Shown here piece after piece: positions 53,613-63,942 of a DNA stretch of 64,000 nucleotides. The first letter of the stretch is position 1. Each line of letters begins with the position of its first letter. The position numbers and the translations under genes are program-made. The notes below the pieces were generated by a model. That model saw only the letters and a list, made by a program, of their open reading frames with translations, did no database searches and was not told the DNA's origin. The stretch comes from an uncultured Alteromonadaceae bacterium. Its GTDB lineage: Bacteria; Pseudomonadota; Gammaproteobacteria; Enterobacterales; Alteromonadaceae. The DNA lies in the NCBI GenBank assembly GCA_913056495.1, contig CAJXMO010000011.1, positions 93,847 through 157,846 of the forward strand, in the 5' to 3' direction.

Positions 53613-54953
53613 ATGCCTGAATATAATAAAACTTATACTAATCTGATTTGGCAAAACTGGCTTTCGCAATCAGAATTTAAACCACTCGACAGATGGCTAA
53701 AAGCTTGGTTTAAGCAAAACAGAGACATATCCAGACAACAAAAACTGAATTTGAGTCAGGCTATGTTTTCGGCGATGCGTTTTGTACAAACTGCGAGTTA
53801 TTTGGAGCAAAGCTTTAGCCAGAATCAAACTGTGACTCATCTATTTGATTGGGATAAAACCTGGCAGTTGGCCGATATTAAACAGGTATCGCCAGATAGT
53901 TTTTGGTGCTGGATCCAAACTTTACATGAGTATCATCAATTACCTGAACTGGATGCCTTGTCTGCTCATTTTAGTCGTCACAATAATAAAGCGTTAAGCC
54001 GCAGGCAAGACTGGTTTGCTCAATACATTGATAATCACAGTTTATCTCAAGTTGAAAGCGATTTGCTTTGTGGCATCCGGCCTGGCTGGCAGCCATTATT
54101 AACTCAACGTGCTTTATACAGTGGCTGGTCTGAGACTCACAAACAAGATTTTATTCAGGCAATCTTGTCTGCACCCCCGCTGTGGCTCAGATTGAATCCA
54201 TCCGAACTAGCCACTGATAAGCAGGCAAATGAGTTAATCGGCAATCTAACAAAACAGGGTATTCGGGCCATAAAAAATGAATCTGGTATTTTGGTTACGG
54301 GTGGCAAAGATATTACCCAAAGCCCGGAATATAAGCAGGGGCTATTTGAAATTCAGGATTTAGCCAGCCAGCAAATTGCTTTGGCGGTTAACGCCAAACC
54401 CGGTCAAAAGGTCTGGGATACCTGCGCTGGAGCAGGTGGGAAAAGTCTCGCCATTGCAGCCAAAATGAAGAATAAAGGATCTGTAGTTGCAACCGATCTT
54501 CACGAATATAAATTATCAGAAATTAAAAAGCGGGCTAAACGGGCTGGTTTATTTAATATTCGTAGCTTTGCCTGGGACGGGGCCAGTAAGCTCAGATTGC
54601 CTAAAGAAGCCGCTCAACAAAAAGGTTTTGACTGGGTCTTGATTGATGCGCCCTGTACTTCAGCCGGAACATGGCGAAGAAACCCGGACGCTAAATGGCG
54701 CTTTAATGAAACCGATACTCAGGAACAACTAGCCATTCAGCAACAAATATTATCCTACGCGCATTATGCGGTTCGAGTTGAAGGCTTTTTAGTGTATGCA
54801 ACCTGCAGCTGGCAAATCAGTGAAAATGAAGCTCAGGTGGCGGACTTTTTATCTAAACATGCACACTTTAAGTTGGTTGAACAACACTTATTAGGGGCGC
54901 CGGAACAGAACTCAGATACTATGTTTGTAGCTGTCATGCAGAAAATGGCTTAG
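53613..54953 (+). CDS. RsmB/NOP-family rRNA cytosine methyltransferase-like protein
   Basis: A protein of 446 residues. The S-adenosylmethionine motif VWDTCAGAGGKSLAIAAKM, the catalytic cysteines Cys348 (DAPCTSAGTWRRNPD) and Cys398 (YATCSWQ) and the N-terminal NusB-like helical region agree with the RsmB/NSUN class of RNA m5C methyltransferases. In true RsmB the PC motif is followed by SGLGTLRRNPD or similar; here it is SAGTWRRNPD, so this is a related paralogue, and the target base is not certain. It is convergent with the symporter gene. Confidence 0.88.
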   Translation: MPEYNKTYTNLIWQNWLSQSEFKPLDRWLKAWFKQNRDISRQQKLNLSQAMFSAMRFVQTASYLEQSFSQNQTVTHLFDWDKTWQLADIKQVSPDSFWCWIQTLHEYHQLPELDALSAHFSRHNNKALSRRQDWFAQYIDNHSLSQVESDLLCGIRPGWQPLLTQRALYSGWSETHKQDFIQAILSAPPLWLRLNPSELATDKQANELIGNLTKQGIRAIKNESGILVTGGKDITQSPEYKQGLFEIQDLASQQIALAVNAKPGQKVWDTCAGAGGKSLAIAAKMKNKGSVVATDLHEYKLSEIKKRAKRAGLFNIRSFAWDGASKLRLPKEAAQQKGFDWVLIDAPCTSAGTWRRNPDAKWRFNETDTQEQLAIQQQILSYAHYAVRVEGFLVYATCSWQISENEAQVADFLSKHAHFKLVEQHLLGAPEQNSDTMFVAVMQKMA

Positions 54954-54970
54954 AACTCGCTAAGCCATTT
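54943..54970. terminator. Hairpin terminator between methyltransferase and symporter genes
   Basis: AAATGGCTTAG-AACTCG-CTAAGCCATTT, with 11-bp perfect arms, overlaps the stop codon of the methyltransferase gene and lies 11 bases from the stop of the convergent symporter gene. It may serve both directions, though the T-runs are short. Confidence 0.65.
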
Positions 54971-54981
54971 GGGATAAGCCT

Positions 54982-56277
54982 TTAACTTTTAGAAATATCG
55001 TTAAATACGTCTTTATCCAGCGCTTTTTCAGATTTAGCAACGATACAGGTGACCATAGCATCGCCTGTTACATTTACAGCGGTTCGGGTCATGTCCAGTA
55101 AACGGTCAACCCCTAAAATAAGTGCAATACCTTCAACCGGCAGACCCACTTGCTGGAATACCATTGAAAGCATAATTAATCCTACGCCAGGTACGCCCGC
55201 CGTACCAATAGATGCCAAGGTTGCTGTTAATAAAACAGCCAAATAATCACTCATTGCTAAGTCAATACCATATACCTGAGCGATAAAAACAGTCGCAACG
55301 CCCTGCATAATCGCAGTACCATCCATATTGATAGTCGCACCTAAAGGGACAGTAAAAGACGCAATCGAATTATCCGCGCCCATTTTTTTTGTTACTGTAT
55401 TCATGGTAACCGGCATGGTGGCGTTACTGCTGGAAGTACTAAATGCGAACAGAGCTGTATCTTTCATCTTTATTAAAAAAGTGAGCGGATTCACCCGGGC
55501 AAAGATTTTTAATAATACTGGGTAAACAAAAAGCGCATGGATTAACAATACGCCAATCAGGGTGAAAAAGTATTTACCGAGTTTGGCGACTTCGTCGATT
55601 TCTAAAAATGCAAATAATTTAGCCAATAAGCAAAACACACCATATGGTGCTAATTTCATTAATATATTAACCATTTTTAAAATAACTTCATTTAAGTTAT
55701 CAAAAAAGTGTGCCAGTTTTTTACCTGCCTCTCCGGCCATCGCCATCGAAATACCAAATAAAATTGAAAATACGATAATTTGCAGCATATTACCGCTGGC
55801 CATGGCATCAATCGGGTTTGAAGGGAACATCCCGATAATAACATCCGCAAATGAAGGAGCGGGTTGGGATTCAAACGACGCATCAGTTTGCAATGAGCTA
55901 CCTTCTCCCGGACCGATAAAATTGGCGATAGATAAAGCAAGGGTTATGGCTATTGCTGTCGTTAATAAATATAAAACGATTGATTTTAAACCCAGTCGGC
56001 CTATTTTCGCTGAATCATTTAACGAGCAAGTGCCGCATACTAAAGAGACAAATACTAAAGGTACAACCAGCATTTTTAAGCTTGTAACAAAAATTTGTCC
56101 GCCTATATTAAACAAACCGTCAATAAAAAAGCCTTTAATTGACAGTTCAAAAAAGCCAAGGTTGATCAGGGTATCTGATTGTTCTGATACAAATAAGCTG
56201 AAAAAACGACCGATTAGGATACCCAATACCATAGCAATGAGTATCCGTATCGTTAAATTAAGTTTTATCGATGGCAC
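54982..56277 (-). CDS. Dicarboxylate/amino acid:cation symporter (DAACS family)
   Basis: A protein of 431 residues with about eight membrane helices and two re-entrant hairpins. Family signatures are the serine-rich FSTSSSNATMPVTM, the NMDGTAIMQGVATVFIAQ stretch and the late DRLLDMTRTAVNVTGDA with the aspartate and arginine of substrate binding. It imports glutamate, aspartate or C4-dicarboxylates with Na+ or H+. Substrate choice cannot be decided here. The gene is divergent from the large lipoprotein gene and probably transcribed singly. Confidence 0.95.
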   Translation of the reverse strand: MPSIKLNLTIRILIAMVLGILIGRFFSLFVSEQSDTLINLGFFELSIKGFFIDGLFNIGGQIFVTSLKMLVVPLVFVSLVCGTCSLNDSAKIGRLGLKSIVLYLLTTAIAITLALSIANFIGPGEGSSLQTDASFESQPAPSFADVIIGMFPSNPIDAMASGNMLQIIVFSILFGISMAMAGEAGKKLAHFFDNLNEVILKMVNILMKLAPYGVFCLLAKLFAFLEIDEVAKLGKYFFTLIGVLLIHALFVYPVLLKIFARVNPLTFLIKMKDTALFAFSTSSSNATMPVTMNTVTKKMGADNSIASFTVPLGATINMDGTAIMQGVATVFIAQVYGIDLAMSDYLAVLLTATLASIGTAGVPGVGLIMLSMVFQQVGLPVEGIALILGVDRLLDMTRTAVNVTGDAMVTCIVAKSEKALDKDVFNDISKS

Positions 56278-56413
56278 GAAAATATATTCCTTTTATGTTT
56301 TTATTGATTATATTTATAAATAGCCAGTTATTTAGTATGACATGAAATAAAATTGGGCTAAGATTAATTAATAGATTACAACAATTTACAACTTAAGACC
56401 ATGGAGTGCAAAA

Positions 56414-59400
56414 ATGCTAAAGCTCTATCGCTATTGGCTCGTTCTATTTTTTGTGACAATTCTTAGTGCTTGCGGGGGAGGCAGTTCGCTAGAGAGAGGG
56501 GGAGACGGAGGCGGTGGCGGAGACGATACAACCGCTACATACACGCTGAGTCTAAGCGCTGAAGACTCCGGTGGTGCTTCTTCAAGGGTTACGTCAAAAG
56601 ATAATCCACTGACAATAAAGGCGACATTACTAGCCAATGGCAGTCCTGCAGCTAATCGGATTGTGAGCTTTAACGCACCTGTTGGGGTTTTAAATCCCGA
56701 ATCCGGTAATGTACTAACTGGGGGGGATGGCATTGCGGAAATTATGCTTAATCCGGGTGCCACAGGATCTGAAGATTCTGCGACTTTAACAGCGAGTTTT
56801 ACTTTAGACGATATCAGTGTTTCTGATTCATATGCTTATACCAGTTTGGAGGATGCTGACGGCGGTATTTCAACCGGTTTTAATTTAACCTTGACTGCTG
56901 TGGATACTGACGGAGAGCCTTCGCGAGTTACGTCAAAAGATACACCTTTAACCGTTATTGCGACACTAACTGAAAACGGTCAGGCTGCGGTAAATAAATT
57001 AATAAGTTTTAGTGCTCCGATTGGTTTATTTGATCCCTTATCCGGAAATATATTGACTGATTCAACTGGCACTGCTGAGATTACTCTAAATCCGGGTACC
57101 AGCGGCAGCCAGGATTCCAGTATTATTACGGCCAGTTTTAGTGAAGGTGACGCTACACTTTCTCAAACCTATGAATTTACCAGTCTAGAAGATGGTGATA
57201 CGGATAATAACAATAATGCTGCCATTACGATTACCGGTGATTTTTATAAATGTCCTGAGGGCTTTACTGCAACATTAGCAACCATCAATGAGACAAACTG
57301 TACTATCAAATTAGGTGATAATGGTGCTAATTCGATAGATTCAAGTGAACCCATTTATTTAGTTGTGAATTTAACTACCTCGTCAACCAATGAAGCAATT
57401 GCGGATGAGTTAATCCAGGCATCTACGAGTTTGGCATTATTAAATGTTGATTCAACACTGTCTAATAGTCAGGGCAAGGCTTTATTCAGTTTATCCGGAA
57501 ACGGGCAGATGAATGCAGACGCTTTAACTGTTACCGCTGGTGACGTTTCAAAAGAGTTTAACTATATCGTCGCGACAACAGCTACTGCAGACTCTTCCGG
57601 GTTCCCTGAATATGAGATAGCCCTTAGTTTTTTAAATGTGGGTGATAATCAACCAGCTCCTCAAACTGATGGAAGCTATCTTGTTACCGCTGAAAACCCG
57701 CTGGTGGTTGAGGCAACCGTGACTAAAGATGGTGAAGTCATCACGAGTGACAATCCGGTTTTAGTTACTTTTACAACAACAGCAGGGTTATTGTCGCCTT
57801 CTGCTGCGACTTCGGTTACTAACGAGAACGGAATTGCAAAAATTATTCTACGCGCTGGTAGTGTTCCAACAGCGGGGGCAGTTCAGGCATTGGTTCAGGT
57901 AGAGAGCGGTCAGGTTGACTCTAATCAGCTTTTATTCCAAACGGCTGGGGATGATGTCAATGTCGTAAGTGATAGATACAAGCTCGATTTACGATTAGTT
58001 CAAAAAGATACCGACGACGATATTGCGTTAATTTCGACCAGTCAGCAAGGTGAGTTGGTTGCTACATTAACTGTAGCTCAAACGACAGGTGAACCGGATG
58101 TACCGGTTGAGAACGCAGTTATTAATTTTACCAGTACAATCGGAAATTTATTTCCAAGCTTGGGTACTGCTATTACCGACCAGTTTGGTGTTGCAAGTGT
58201 TGCGATTACACCGGGAGATGTCAAAGGGGCCGGACAGGCTACCGCTAGTTTTGAAAATGCCCAAGCATTTGAATTTTTTGAATCAGCTGGTGATGAAGTC
58301 AAACAAGATAAAGAGTTTACAGTTAATGCTACCGTTTATGATTGTACAGCCGACGGTGCTAATAAAACCAATGGAACTGGTTGTACAGAAGATAATTCAG
58401 TTAGTTTGACTCAACCTAGAGTCTTAGTTATTTCAGTTACGGACAATGAAAATCCCGTGGCTGATATGTTGGTCAGTGTCAGTTTAGACAGTGGAAGCTT
58501 GAGCCCTGAAAATGGCAGAGTATTAACAAATTCTCAAGGGTTTGCCTATGTTGATATTAATGCAGGCGACGGCGCAGGCGCAGGGCAACTGGATATTATT
58601 ATCCCGAGCTCACCTGCTTCGGGTACAACTACTCGATTTGTGCAAATTGGTACAGCCAATATTGAAATGGGTAATGAAGTTAACGGTGAATTTGAAGCTG
58701 TAGTATTGCCTAAGGAAATTGACGGTGTCACTGATCTGGCTTCGTTAGCGCCGGGTAGAACTGCTACTTTAGTGGTCAGTATTCGTGATACTGAAACCGG
58801 TAATTTATACACAGACCCATTAGATGTTTCTTTTGAGTCTGTTTGTGCATCATTGCAAGAGCCTAAAGCAAAAATAGATAATGTGGTTAAAACACTAAAC
58901 GGTGTCGCAAAAGCCACTTATGTAGCTGATGGTTGTGAAAATCAGGATCAAATAACGGCAACCGCTACAGCAGGTACACGTTCATTGACGGCAACAGGGA
59001 TTATACAGTTGGATGATGTTCCGGCAGATTCTATCCTATTTGTCTCAACTGAAATCAATGATGAGGTTGTAACAGATAGCCCTGTTATTACTTTCCCAGG
59101 CGTCGGTACTGAAGATAAAGCTACCCTAACTTTCAAAGTGTTGGATGAAAATAATAATCCAAAAGCCGGTCAGAAAGTTAAATTTTCATTAGCAAATGAT
59201 ATTGGACAGACTGAGGGGCTTTCAGGTGTTACTTTATCACCTTCAGAAGCAACCTCGTTTACGGATGGTCTGGTTAAAGTGAATGTCCAGTCTGGTCGCT
59301 CAGCAAGCGCACTCGTGGTTTTAGCTGAATTAGTTGATGAAAGCGATGAGCTTGTTGCTTATGCAGTGTCACGCCAAATTGCAGCGACAACAGGTATAGC

Positions 59401-60775
59401 GGATCAAGACAGCATTACTTTTGCAGCAGATACATTAAACCTTGAATCCTGGGGGATTACGGGCGTTGAAAATGTCATTAGCGTATATATGTCAGACCAT
59501 AATAATCATCCTGTTGTGGATGGTACCAGTGTCGTGTTTAGAACCGAGGCCGGTACTATCGATAGTACATGCACTACAAGCAATGGTTCTTGCTCTGCAA
59601 CTTGGCGCAGTACTAATCCTGTTCCTTTAGGTTATTATTTAGATAATGGTTTTTGTGACGTTGGTAACGATAATGACCCGAGTAATGATGTCGCCGTAAA
59701 TAGTAAACCTTGTTTTGGTGCTGTGGAAGATACTAATAATGATGGTGTTTTTGATGCGACAGATGAGCAGGGGCCCTTACAAATTGCTCACCCTCGAACC
59801 GGACGTGTGACCGTTTTAGCGACTGCAAAAGGTGAAGAAACATTCGTCGATTCTAATAGTAATGGTAAATATGATTCTGGCGAAACTTTTTATAACTTAG
59901 GCGAAGCTTTCCTTGATAATAATAGAGATGGAGCATATTGCGGACAGTTAGATGGAAGTTCTGATATACCTGCACCGGCCGACCCAGATACGCCGTTTGA
60001 TATTGCAAATATAGATTTTTCAGTGGGCGTTGAGACTAGCTTATGTTTACGTACAGCCAGTTATGGTGCGCAAGCTAATCAACAATATATTTTGCTAGGC
60101 GCAGCGGACGAAGAGTTTATTGATGTTAACAATAACCAAACATATGATGCTGAAACTGATAGCAACAATCATGAATTTAACGGCTTAAGCTGTGTGATTG
60201 ATGATGAAGAAGCTGGGTTATGTAGCCGTAACTTAATTGATGTGCGTGACGAAGTTGAATTTGTTATGTCAGGACAGAATCCACGCTTATTAATTCTGGA
60301 TAAAGATGATCAGGAACTAAGCACAGTTTATCTGATTGATCTATTTGAAGATTGTAATGGTAATGGATTCTGGGATGCGAGCTTGGATGAAACCGCAATC
60401 AATCTAGATTGTAATAATGATGGCGATATGTTGGATACAGATGTAGCTGAAGTATTGACTGTAGATAATGATGGCGATGGTGTCTACGACAGTAGCCACA
60501 GTGAGACCGTATTTATTTATATAACTGATATTAACAACAACCCTATGCCCTCCGGTACTTCAGTTGCTTTTACAACTGATAACGGTGAAATATTGGGTAG
60601 TCCTAATAGTGAGTTTTTAGAGTCAAACAGCCTATACCCAACGCTCTTTGCAGTGACTGTCGGCCCTGAAAAGGACGGAAATGAAATTTTCTCCGGACCG
60701 CTCACTATTACAATTAGTACTCCAAATGGTGTAGTGACCAGTTCAACCGTGGTCAATGTCATAGACAGACAATAA
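56414..60775 (+). CDS. Large Ig-like (invasin/Big_1-type) surface lipoprotein with calcium-loop-like repeats
   Basis: A protein of 1453 residues. The lipobox ILSAC gives a lipid-anchored Cys20, followed by CGGGSS and a Gly/Asp-rich linker (~20-45), usual in outer-membrane lipoproteins. Several Ig-like domains follow. Two adjacent N-terminal ones (~45-140 and ~155-255) are near copies, both with SRVTSKD and LTGG or LTDS turns. Residues ~1105-1360 hold about seven D-x-[ND]-x-[ND]-G loops (DTNNDGVFD, DSNSNGKYD, DNNRDGAYC, DCNGNGFWD, DNDGDGVYD), like EF-hand or thrombospondin-3 calcium loops. It is probably an adhesin or surface-spanning rod. Its partner is unknown. Confidence 0.88.
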   Translation: MLKLYRYWLVLFFVTILSACGGGSSLERGGDGGGGGDDTTATYTLSLSAEDSGGASSRVTSKDNPLTIKATLLANGSPAANRIVSFNAPVGVLNPESGNVLTGGDGIAEIMLNPGATGSEDSATLTASFTLDDISVSDSYAYTSLEDADGGISTGFNLTLTAVDTDGEPSRVTSKDTPLTVIATLTENGQAAVNKLISFSAPIGLFDPLSGNILTDSTGTAEITLNPGTSGSQDSSIITASFSEGDATLSQTYEFTSLEDGDTDNNNNAAITITGDFYKCPEGFTATLATINETNCTIKLGDNGANSIDSSEPIYLVVNLTTSSTNEAIADELIQASTSLALLNVDSTLSNSQGKALFSLSGNGQMNADALTVTAGDVSKEFNYIVATTATADSSGFPEYEIALSFLNVGDNQPAPQTDGSYLVTAENPLVVEATVTKDGEVITSDNPVLVTFTTTAGLLSPSAATSVTNENGIAKIILRAGSVPTAGAVQALVQVESGQVDSNQLLFQTAGDDVNVVSDRYKLDLRLVQKDTDDDIALISTSQQGELVATLTVAQTTGEPDVPVENAVINFTSTIGNLFPSLGTAITDQFGVASVAITPGDVKGAGQATASFENAQAFEFFESAGDEVKQDKEFTVNATVYDCTADGANKTNGTGCTEDNSVSLTQPRVLVISVTDNENPVADMLVSVSLDSGSLSPENGRVLTNSQGFAYVDINAGDGAGAGQLDIIIPSSPASGTTTRFVQIGTANIEMGNEVNGEFEAVVLPKEIDGVTDLASLAPGRTATLVVSIRDTETGNLYTDPLDVSFESVCASLQEPKAKIDNVVKTLNGVAKATYVADGCENQDQITATATAGTRSLTATGIIQLDDVPADSILFVSTEINDEVVTDSPVITFPGVGTEDKATLTFKVLDENNNPKAGQKVKFSLANDIGQTEGLSGVTLSPSEATSFTDGLVKVNVQSGRSASALVVLAELVDESDELVAYAVSRQIAATTGIADQDSITFAADTLNLESWGITGVENVISVYMSDHNNHPVVDGTSVVFRTEAGTIDSTCTTSNGSCSATWRSTNPVPLGYYLDNGFCDVGNDNDPSNDVAVNSKPCFGAVEDTNNDGVFDATDEQGPLQIAHPRTGRVTVLATAKGEETFVDSNSNGKYDSGETFYNLGEAFLDNNRDGAYCGQLDGSSDIPAPADPDTPFDIANIDFSVGVETSLCLRTASYGAQANQQYILLGAADEEFIDVNNNQTYDAETDSNNHEFNGLSCVIDDEEAGLCSRNLIDVRDEVEFVMSGQNPRLLILDKDDQELSTVYLIDLFEDCNGNGFWDASLDETAINLDCNNDGDMLDTDVAEVLTVDNDGDGVYDSSHSETVFIYITDINNNPMPSGTSVAFTTDNGEILGSPNSEFLESNSLYPTLFAVTVGPEKDGNEIFSGPLTITISTPNGVVTSSTVVNVIDRQ

Positions 60776-60782
60776 AATAAGT

Positions 60783-60816
60783 GAGAAGCCATCTTTTTTG
60801 ATGGCTTCTCAATTTT
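60783..60816 (+). terminator. Intrinsic terminator after the Ig-like lipoprotein gene
   Basis: The stem GAGAAGCCATC-TTTTTT-GATGGCTTCTC is perfect and is followed by AATTTT, eight bases after the stop codon. The remaining ~250 bases to topA hold only AT-rich promoter-like sequence. Confidence 0.9.
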
Positions 60817-61064
60817 AAAGTCGTAAAAGCCTTCATATTTAAATAAATTTCCTAAGTTACCCTTTTAAAATCAAAAATTGCCACTATAGTCAGGTTTATT
60901 GTTGAAAAAGACAGCATTCAAACTTTAATCTGGGTTTTGAGCATAAAATTTCTTGCTACATTGGCTATTTGTCGATATACCTAAAAAAGAAGCGGCGTTA
61001 CCGAGTGCACAATTTATTGATAAACGCCAAAATGTAACCGAATAATAAGACTTACAGATATCAC

Positions 61065-63698
61065 ATGGGAAAATCACTTGTAATAGTCGAATCACCGGCT
61101 AAAGCTAAGACAATTAATAAGTATCTTGGCAACAACTATATAGTTAAGTCGAGTGTTGGTCATGTTCGCGATTTGCCTACATCATCAAAAGGTAAAGTTA
61201 ATTTAACCGCCGACACTAAAAAAATGACAGCCGAAGAAAAGGCAGCATTTAAAAAGAAAAAAGAAAAAGCAGCCTTAGTTGCCCGTATGGGCGTCAACCC
61301 TGAAAATCACTGGCAGGCAGAGTACGATATTCTGCCGGGCAAAGAAAAGGTGGTTGCTGAGCTTCAAAAGCTGGCTAAAAACGCTGACACCGTTTATCTC
61401 GCAACGGATTTGGATAGAGAAGGGGAAGCGATTGCCTGGCATCTAAGAGAAATCATTGGCGGAGAAGACGATAAGTACAAGCGAGTTGTTTTTAACGAAA
61501 TTACCAAAAAAGCCATTCAGGACGCGTTTTCCAAACCGGATGAACTCAATATAGACAGAGTGAACGCTCAGCAGGCTCGTCGCTTTTTAGATAGAGTAGT
61601 GGGCTTTATGGTATCACCACTTTTATGGAAAAAAGTGGCACGAGGTCTATCCGCTGGGCGTGTGCAATCGGTTGCCGTTAGACTTGTAGTCGAGCGTGAA
61701 CAGGAAATCAAAGCTTTTGTTCCAGAAGAATACTGGGAAGTAAAAGCGGATACTCAAACCAAAGATCAGCAAAATCTGCATTTAGAGGTTGCCAAGCAAG
61801 CGGGCAAAACCTTTAAACCTAAAAATAAAGCAGAAACCGATGCCGCACTGGCAGCTTTAAATCAATCTGAATTTAAGATCAGTGATTGTGAAACCCGACC
61901 GACTTCGAGTAAGCCAGGTGCGCCATTTATTACCTCAACGCTACAACAGGCTGCAAGTACCCGATTAGGCTATGGGGTTAAAAAGACGATGATGTTAGCT
62001 CAGCGTCTTTATGAAGCTGGTTACATCACGTATATGCGTACCGACTCAACAAACCTGAGCAGTGAAGCTGTATCTGCCTGTCGTGATTATATTTCCGGCC
62101 AGTATGGCACTGAGTATTTACCTGAAAATGCCAATACTTATGGCAGTAAAGAAAATGCACAGGAAGCGCACGAAGCAATTCGTCCTTCTTCGGTCGATAT
62201 TCTGGCCGAAACGCTTGACGGTGTTGAAGCTGATGCTAAAAAGCTTTACGAGTTAATTTGGCGGCAGTTTGTTGCTTGTCAGATGATGCCAGCTAAATAT
62301 AAAGCGAGCACCATTACGGTTGCCGCAGACGAGTTCGAATTAAAGGCTAAAGGCCGCGTATTGGTATTTGATGGCTGGACTAAAGTTCAACCGCCAGCAA
62401 GCCGAAAAGGCGCTGAAGATCAGCTATTGCCTGAAGTGAATGTGGGTGATGTGGTTAAACTCATTAATTTAGACCCGAGCCAACATTTTACTAAGCCACC
62501 TGCCAGATTCAGTGAAGCTGCGCTGGTTAAAGAACTGGAAAAGCGGGGAATTGGCAGACCTTCTACCTATGCAGCTATTATCAGTACAATTCAGGACAGA
62601 GGCTATGTTCGCCTTGAGAGCCGCCGTTTTTACGCTGAAAAAATGGGTGAAATAGTTACCGATCGTTTGGTTGAAAACTTTGATGATTTAATGAGTTTTA
62701 ATTTCACAGCCAATATGGAAAAACATTTGGATGAAATTGCACATGGCTCATTAGACTGGATTCAGGTACTTGATCAGTTTTATGCCGGGTTTAGCCAACA
62801 GTTAGATCAAGCTGAAAAAGAGGTCACCGAAGGCGGGATGAAACCGAATCAACCGATTCCGGTTGATATTGATTGTCCTGAATGCGGACGGCATATGACC
62901 ATCAGAACGGCAACTACCGGTGTATTTTTAGGGTGTTCAGGCTATGCATTGCCACCAAAAGAGCGCTGTACTAAAACTATGAACCTGACTTCAGGGGAAG
63001 AGGCGGTTGATGCAAATGATGACGAAGCCGAAACCAATGCATTAAGAGCGAAACGACGCTGTGCTAAATGCGGCACTGCGATGGATAGTTATTTAATTGA
63101 TACTGAACGTAAATTACATGTATGCGGTAACAATCCAACCTGTGATGGTTTTGAGATAGAGACAGGTCAGTTTAAAATAAAAGGTTATGACGGGCCAGTT
63201 ATCGAATGTGATAAATGTGGTTCCGAGATGCAGCTTAAAAATGGTCGCTTCGGAAAATATTTCGGCTGTACGAATGAAGAGTGTAAAAATACCCGTAAGT
63301 TATTAAGAAACGGTCAGCCAGCGCCACCAAAAGAAGACCCGGTACATTTACCAGAATTACCTTGTGAAAAGTCAGATGCTTATTTTGTTTTAAGAGACGG
63401 GGCATCAGGAATTTTTATGGCTGCGCATAATTTCCCTAAATCGCGTGAAACCCGCGCGCCTAAAGTTGAGGAATTAAAGCGTTTCAGAGATAGAATTTCT
63501 GATAAATTTAAATACCTCGCAGATGCACCGGAAAAAGATCCTCTGGGCAATCCTGCAATTATTAAATTTAGTCGAAAGAATAAAGAGCAGTACGTGGCTT
63601 CAGAAATGGATGGTAAAGCTTCAGGTTGGGTAGCACACTATGTTAACGGAAAGTGGGTTGCTGATGACTCTAAGCTGAAAAAGCCCAAGAAAAAATAA
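61065..63698 (+). CDS. topA: TopA, DNA topoisomerase I
   Basis: A protein of 877 residues. The TOPRIM domain ([20 protein letters not shown], then [14 protein letters not shown]), the catalytic Tyr323 in [11 protein letters not shown] and the [22 protein letters not shown] stretch are all present; longer motifs are cited only to locate them. C-terminal zinc ribbons follow ([32 protein letters not shown]), then a basic tail ending KKPKKK. It relaxes negative supercoils. Cysteine pairs are intact in three of the ribbons. It is flanked by terminators and is monocistronic. Confidence 0.97.
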   Translation: MGKSLVIVESPAKAKTINKYLGNNYIVKSSVGHVRDLPTSSKGKVNLTADTKKMTAEEKAAFKKKKEKAALVARMGVNPENHWQAEYDILPGKEKVVAELQKLAKNADTVYLATDLDREGEAIAWHLREIIGGEDDKYKRVVFNEITKKAIQDAFSKPDELNIDRVNAQQARRFLDRVVGFMVSPLLWKKVARGLSAGRVQSVAVRLVVEREQEIKAFVPEEYWEVKADTQTKDQQNLHLEVAKQAGKTFKPKNKAETDAALAALNQSEFKISDCETRPTSSKPGAPFITSTLQQAASTRLGYGVKKTMMLAQRLYEAGYITYMRTDSTNLSSEAVSACRDYISGQYGTEYLPENANTYGSKENAQEAHEAIRPSSVDILAETLDGVEADAKKLYELIWRQFVACQMMPAKYKASTITVAADEFELKAKGRVLVFDGWTKVQPPASRKGAEDQLLPEVNVGDVVKLINLDPSQHFTKPPARFSEAALVKELEKRGIGRPSTYAAIISTIQDRGYVRLESRRFYAEKMGEIVTDRLVENFDDLMSFNFTANMEKHLDEIAHGSLDWIQVLDQFYAGFSQQLDQAEKEVTEGGMKPNQPIPVDIDCPECGRHMTIRTATTGVFLGCSGYALPPKERCTKTMNLTSGEEAVDANDDEAETNALRAKRRCAKCGTAMDSYLIDTERKLHVCGNNPTCDGFEIETGQFKIKGYDGPVIECDKCGSEMQLKNGRFGKYFGCTNEECKNTRKLLRNGQPAPPKEDPVHLPELPCEKSDAYFVLRDGASGIFMAAHNFPKSRETRAPKVEELKRFRDRISDKFKYLADAPEKDPLGNPAIIKFSRKNKEQYVASEMDGKASGWVAHYVNGKWVADDSKLKKPKKK

Positions 63699-63720
63699 GG
63701 AAATCATACAAAGCTATCGT

Positions 63721-63750
63721 AAAAAGCCAATCAGTTGATTGGCTTTTTTG
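63721..63750 (+). terminator. Intrinsic terminator after topA
   Basis: The stem AAAAGCCAATCA-GT-TGATTGGCTTTT is followed by TTG and TTT, 22 bases past the topA stop. Confidence 0.9.
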
Positions 63751-63819
63751 TTTCCGCCGCTAAATCTTGTATATCGGTAGGCTTTAAGTTTCTATTTAAT
63801 CTCAGCTGAGGTTATTTAA

Positions 63820-63942
63820 GTGCAAACTATAAAAATGCTGTATTATGCCAGATTTTACAAGCTGCCTCGCCAGACTTTAAGGTTAAAGCTATTAGCTGGA
63901 ATTAGCTTGCTTGATTCGATAATTAACCTGAGCTTCGGATAA
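63820..63942 (+). CDS. Possible 40-residue small ORF downstream of topA
   Basis: A frame of 40 codons begins with GTG at 63820, with GAGG eight bases upstream, and stops with TAA at 63940-63942. The product is QTIKMLYYARFYKLPRQTLR and then LKLLAGISLLDSIINLSFG after the start methionine. It is basic and amphipathic with a hydrophobic second half. I do not recognise it, and such a short frame may be chance. The rest of the window end shows no clear gene; an ATG at 63979 has no proper ribosome-binding site. Confidence 0.25.
   Translation: MQTIKMLYYARFYKLPRQTLRLKLLAGISLLDSIINLSFG

Noticed and set aside
55562..56323. A 253-codon plus-strand frame opposite the symporter gene
   Set aside because: It is wholly antisense to a well-supported DAACS symporter, is rich in Lys, Asn and Ile, and shows no domain or ribosome-binding site.
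56540..57200. Repeat array or CRISPR-like signal in the Ig-like lipoprotein gene
   Set aside because: The similarity is between two ~100-residue protein domains within one open frame, not short identical repeats with spacers.
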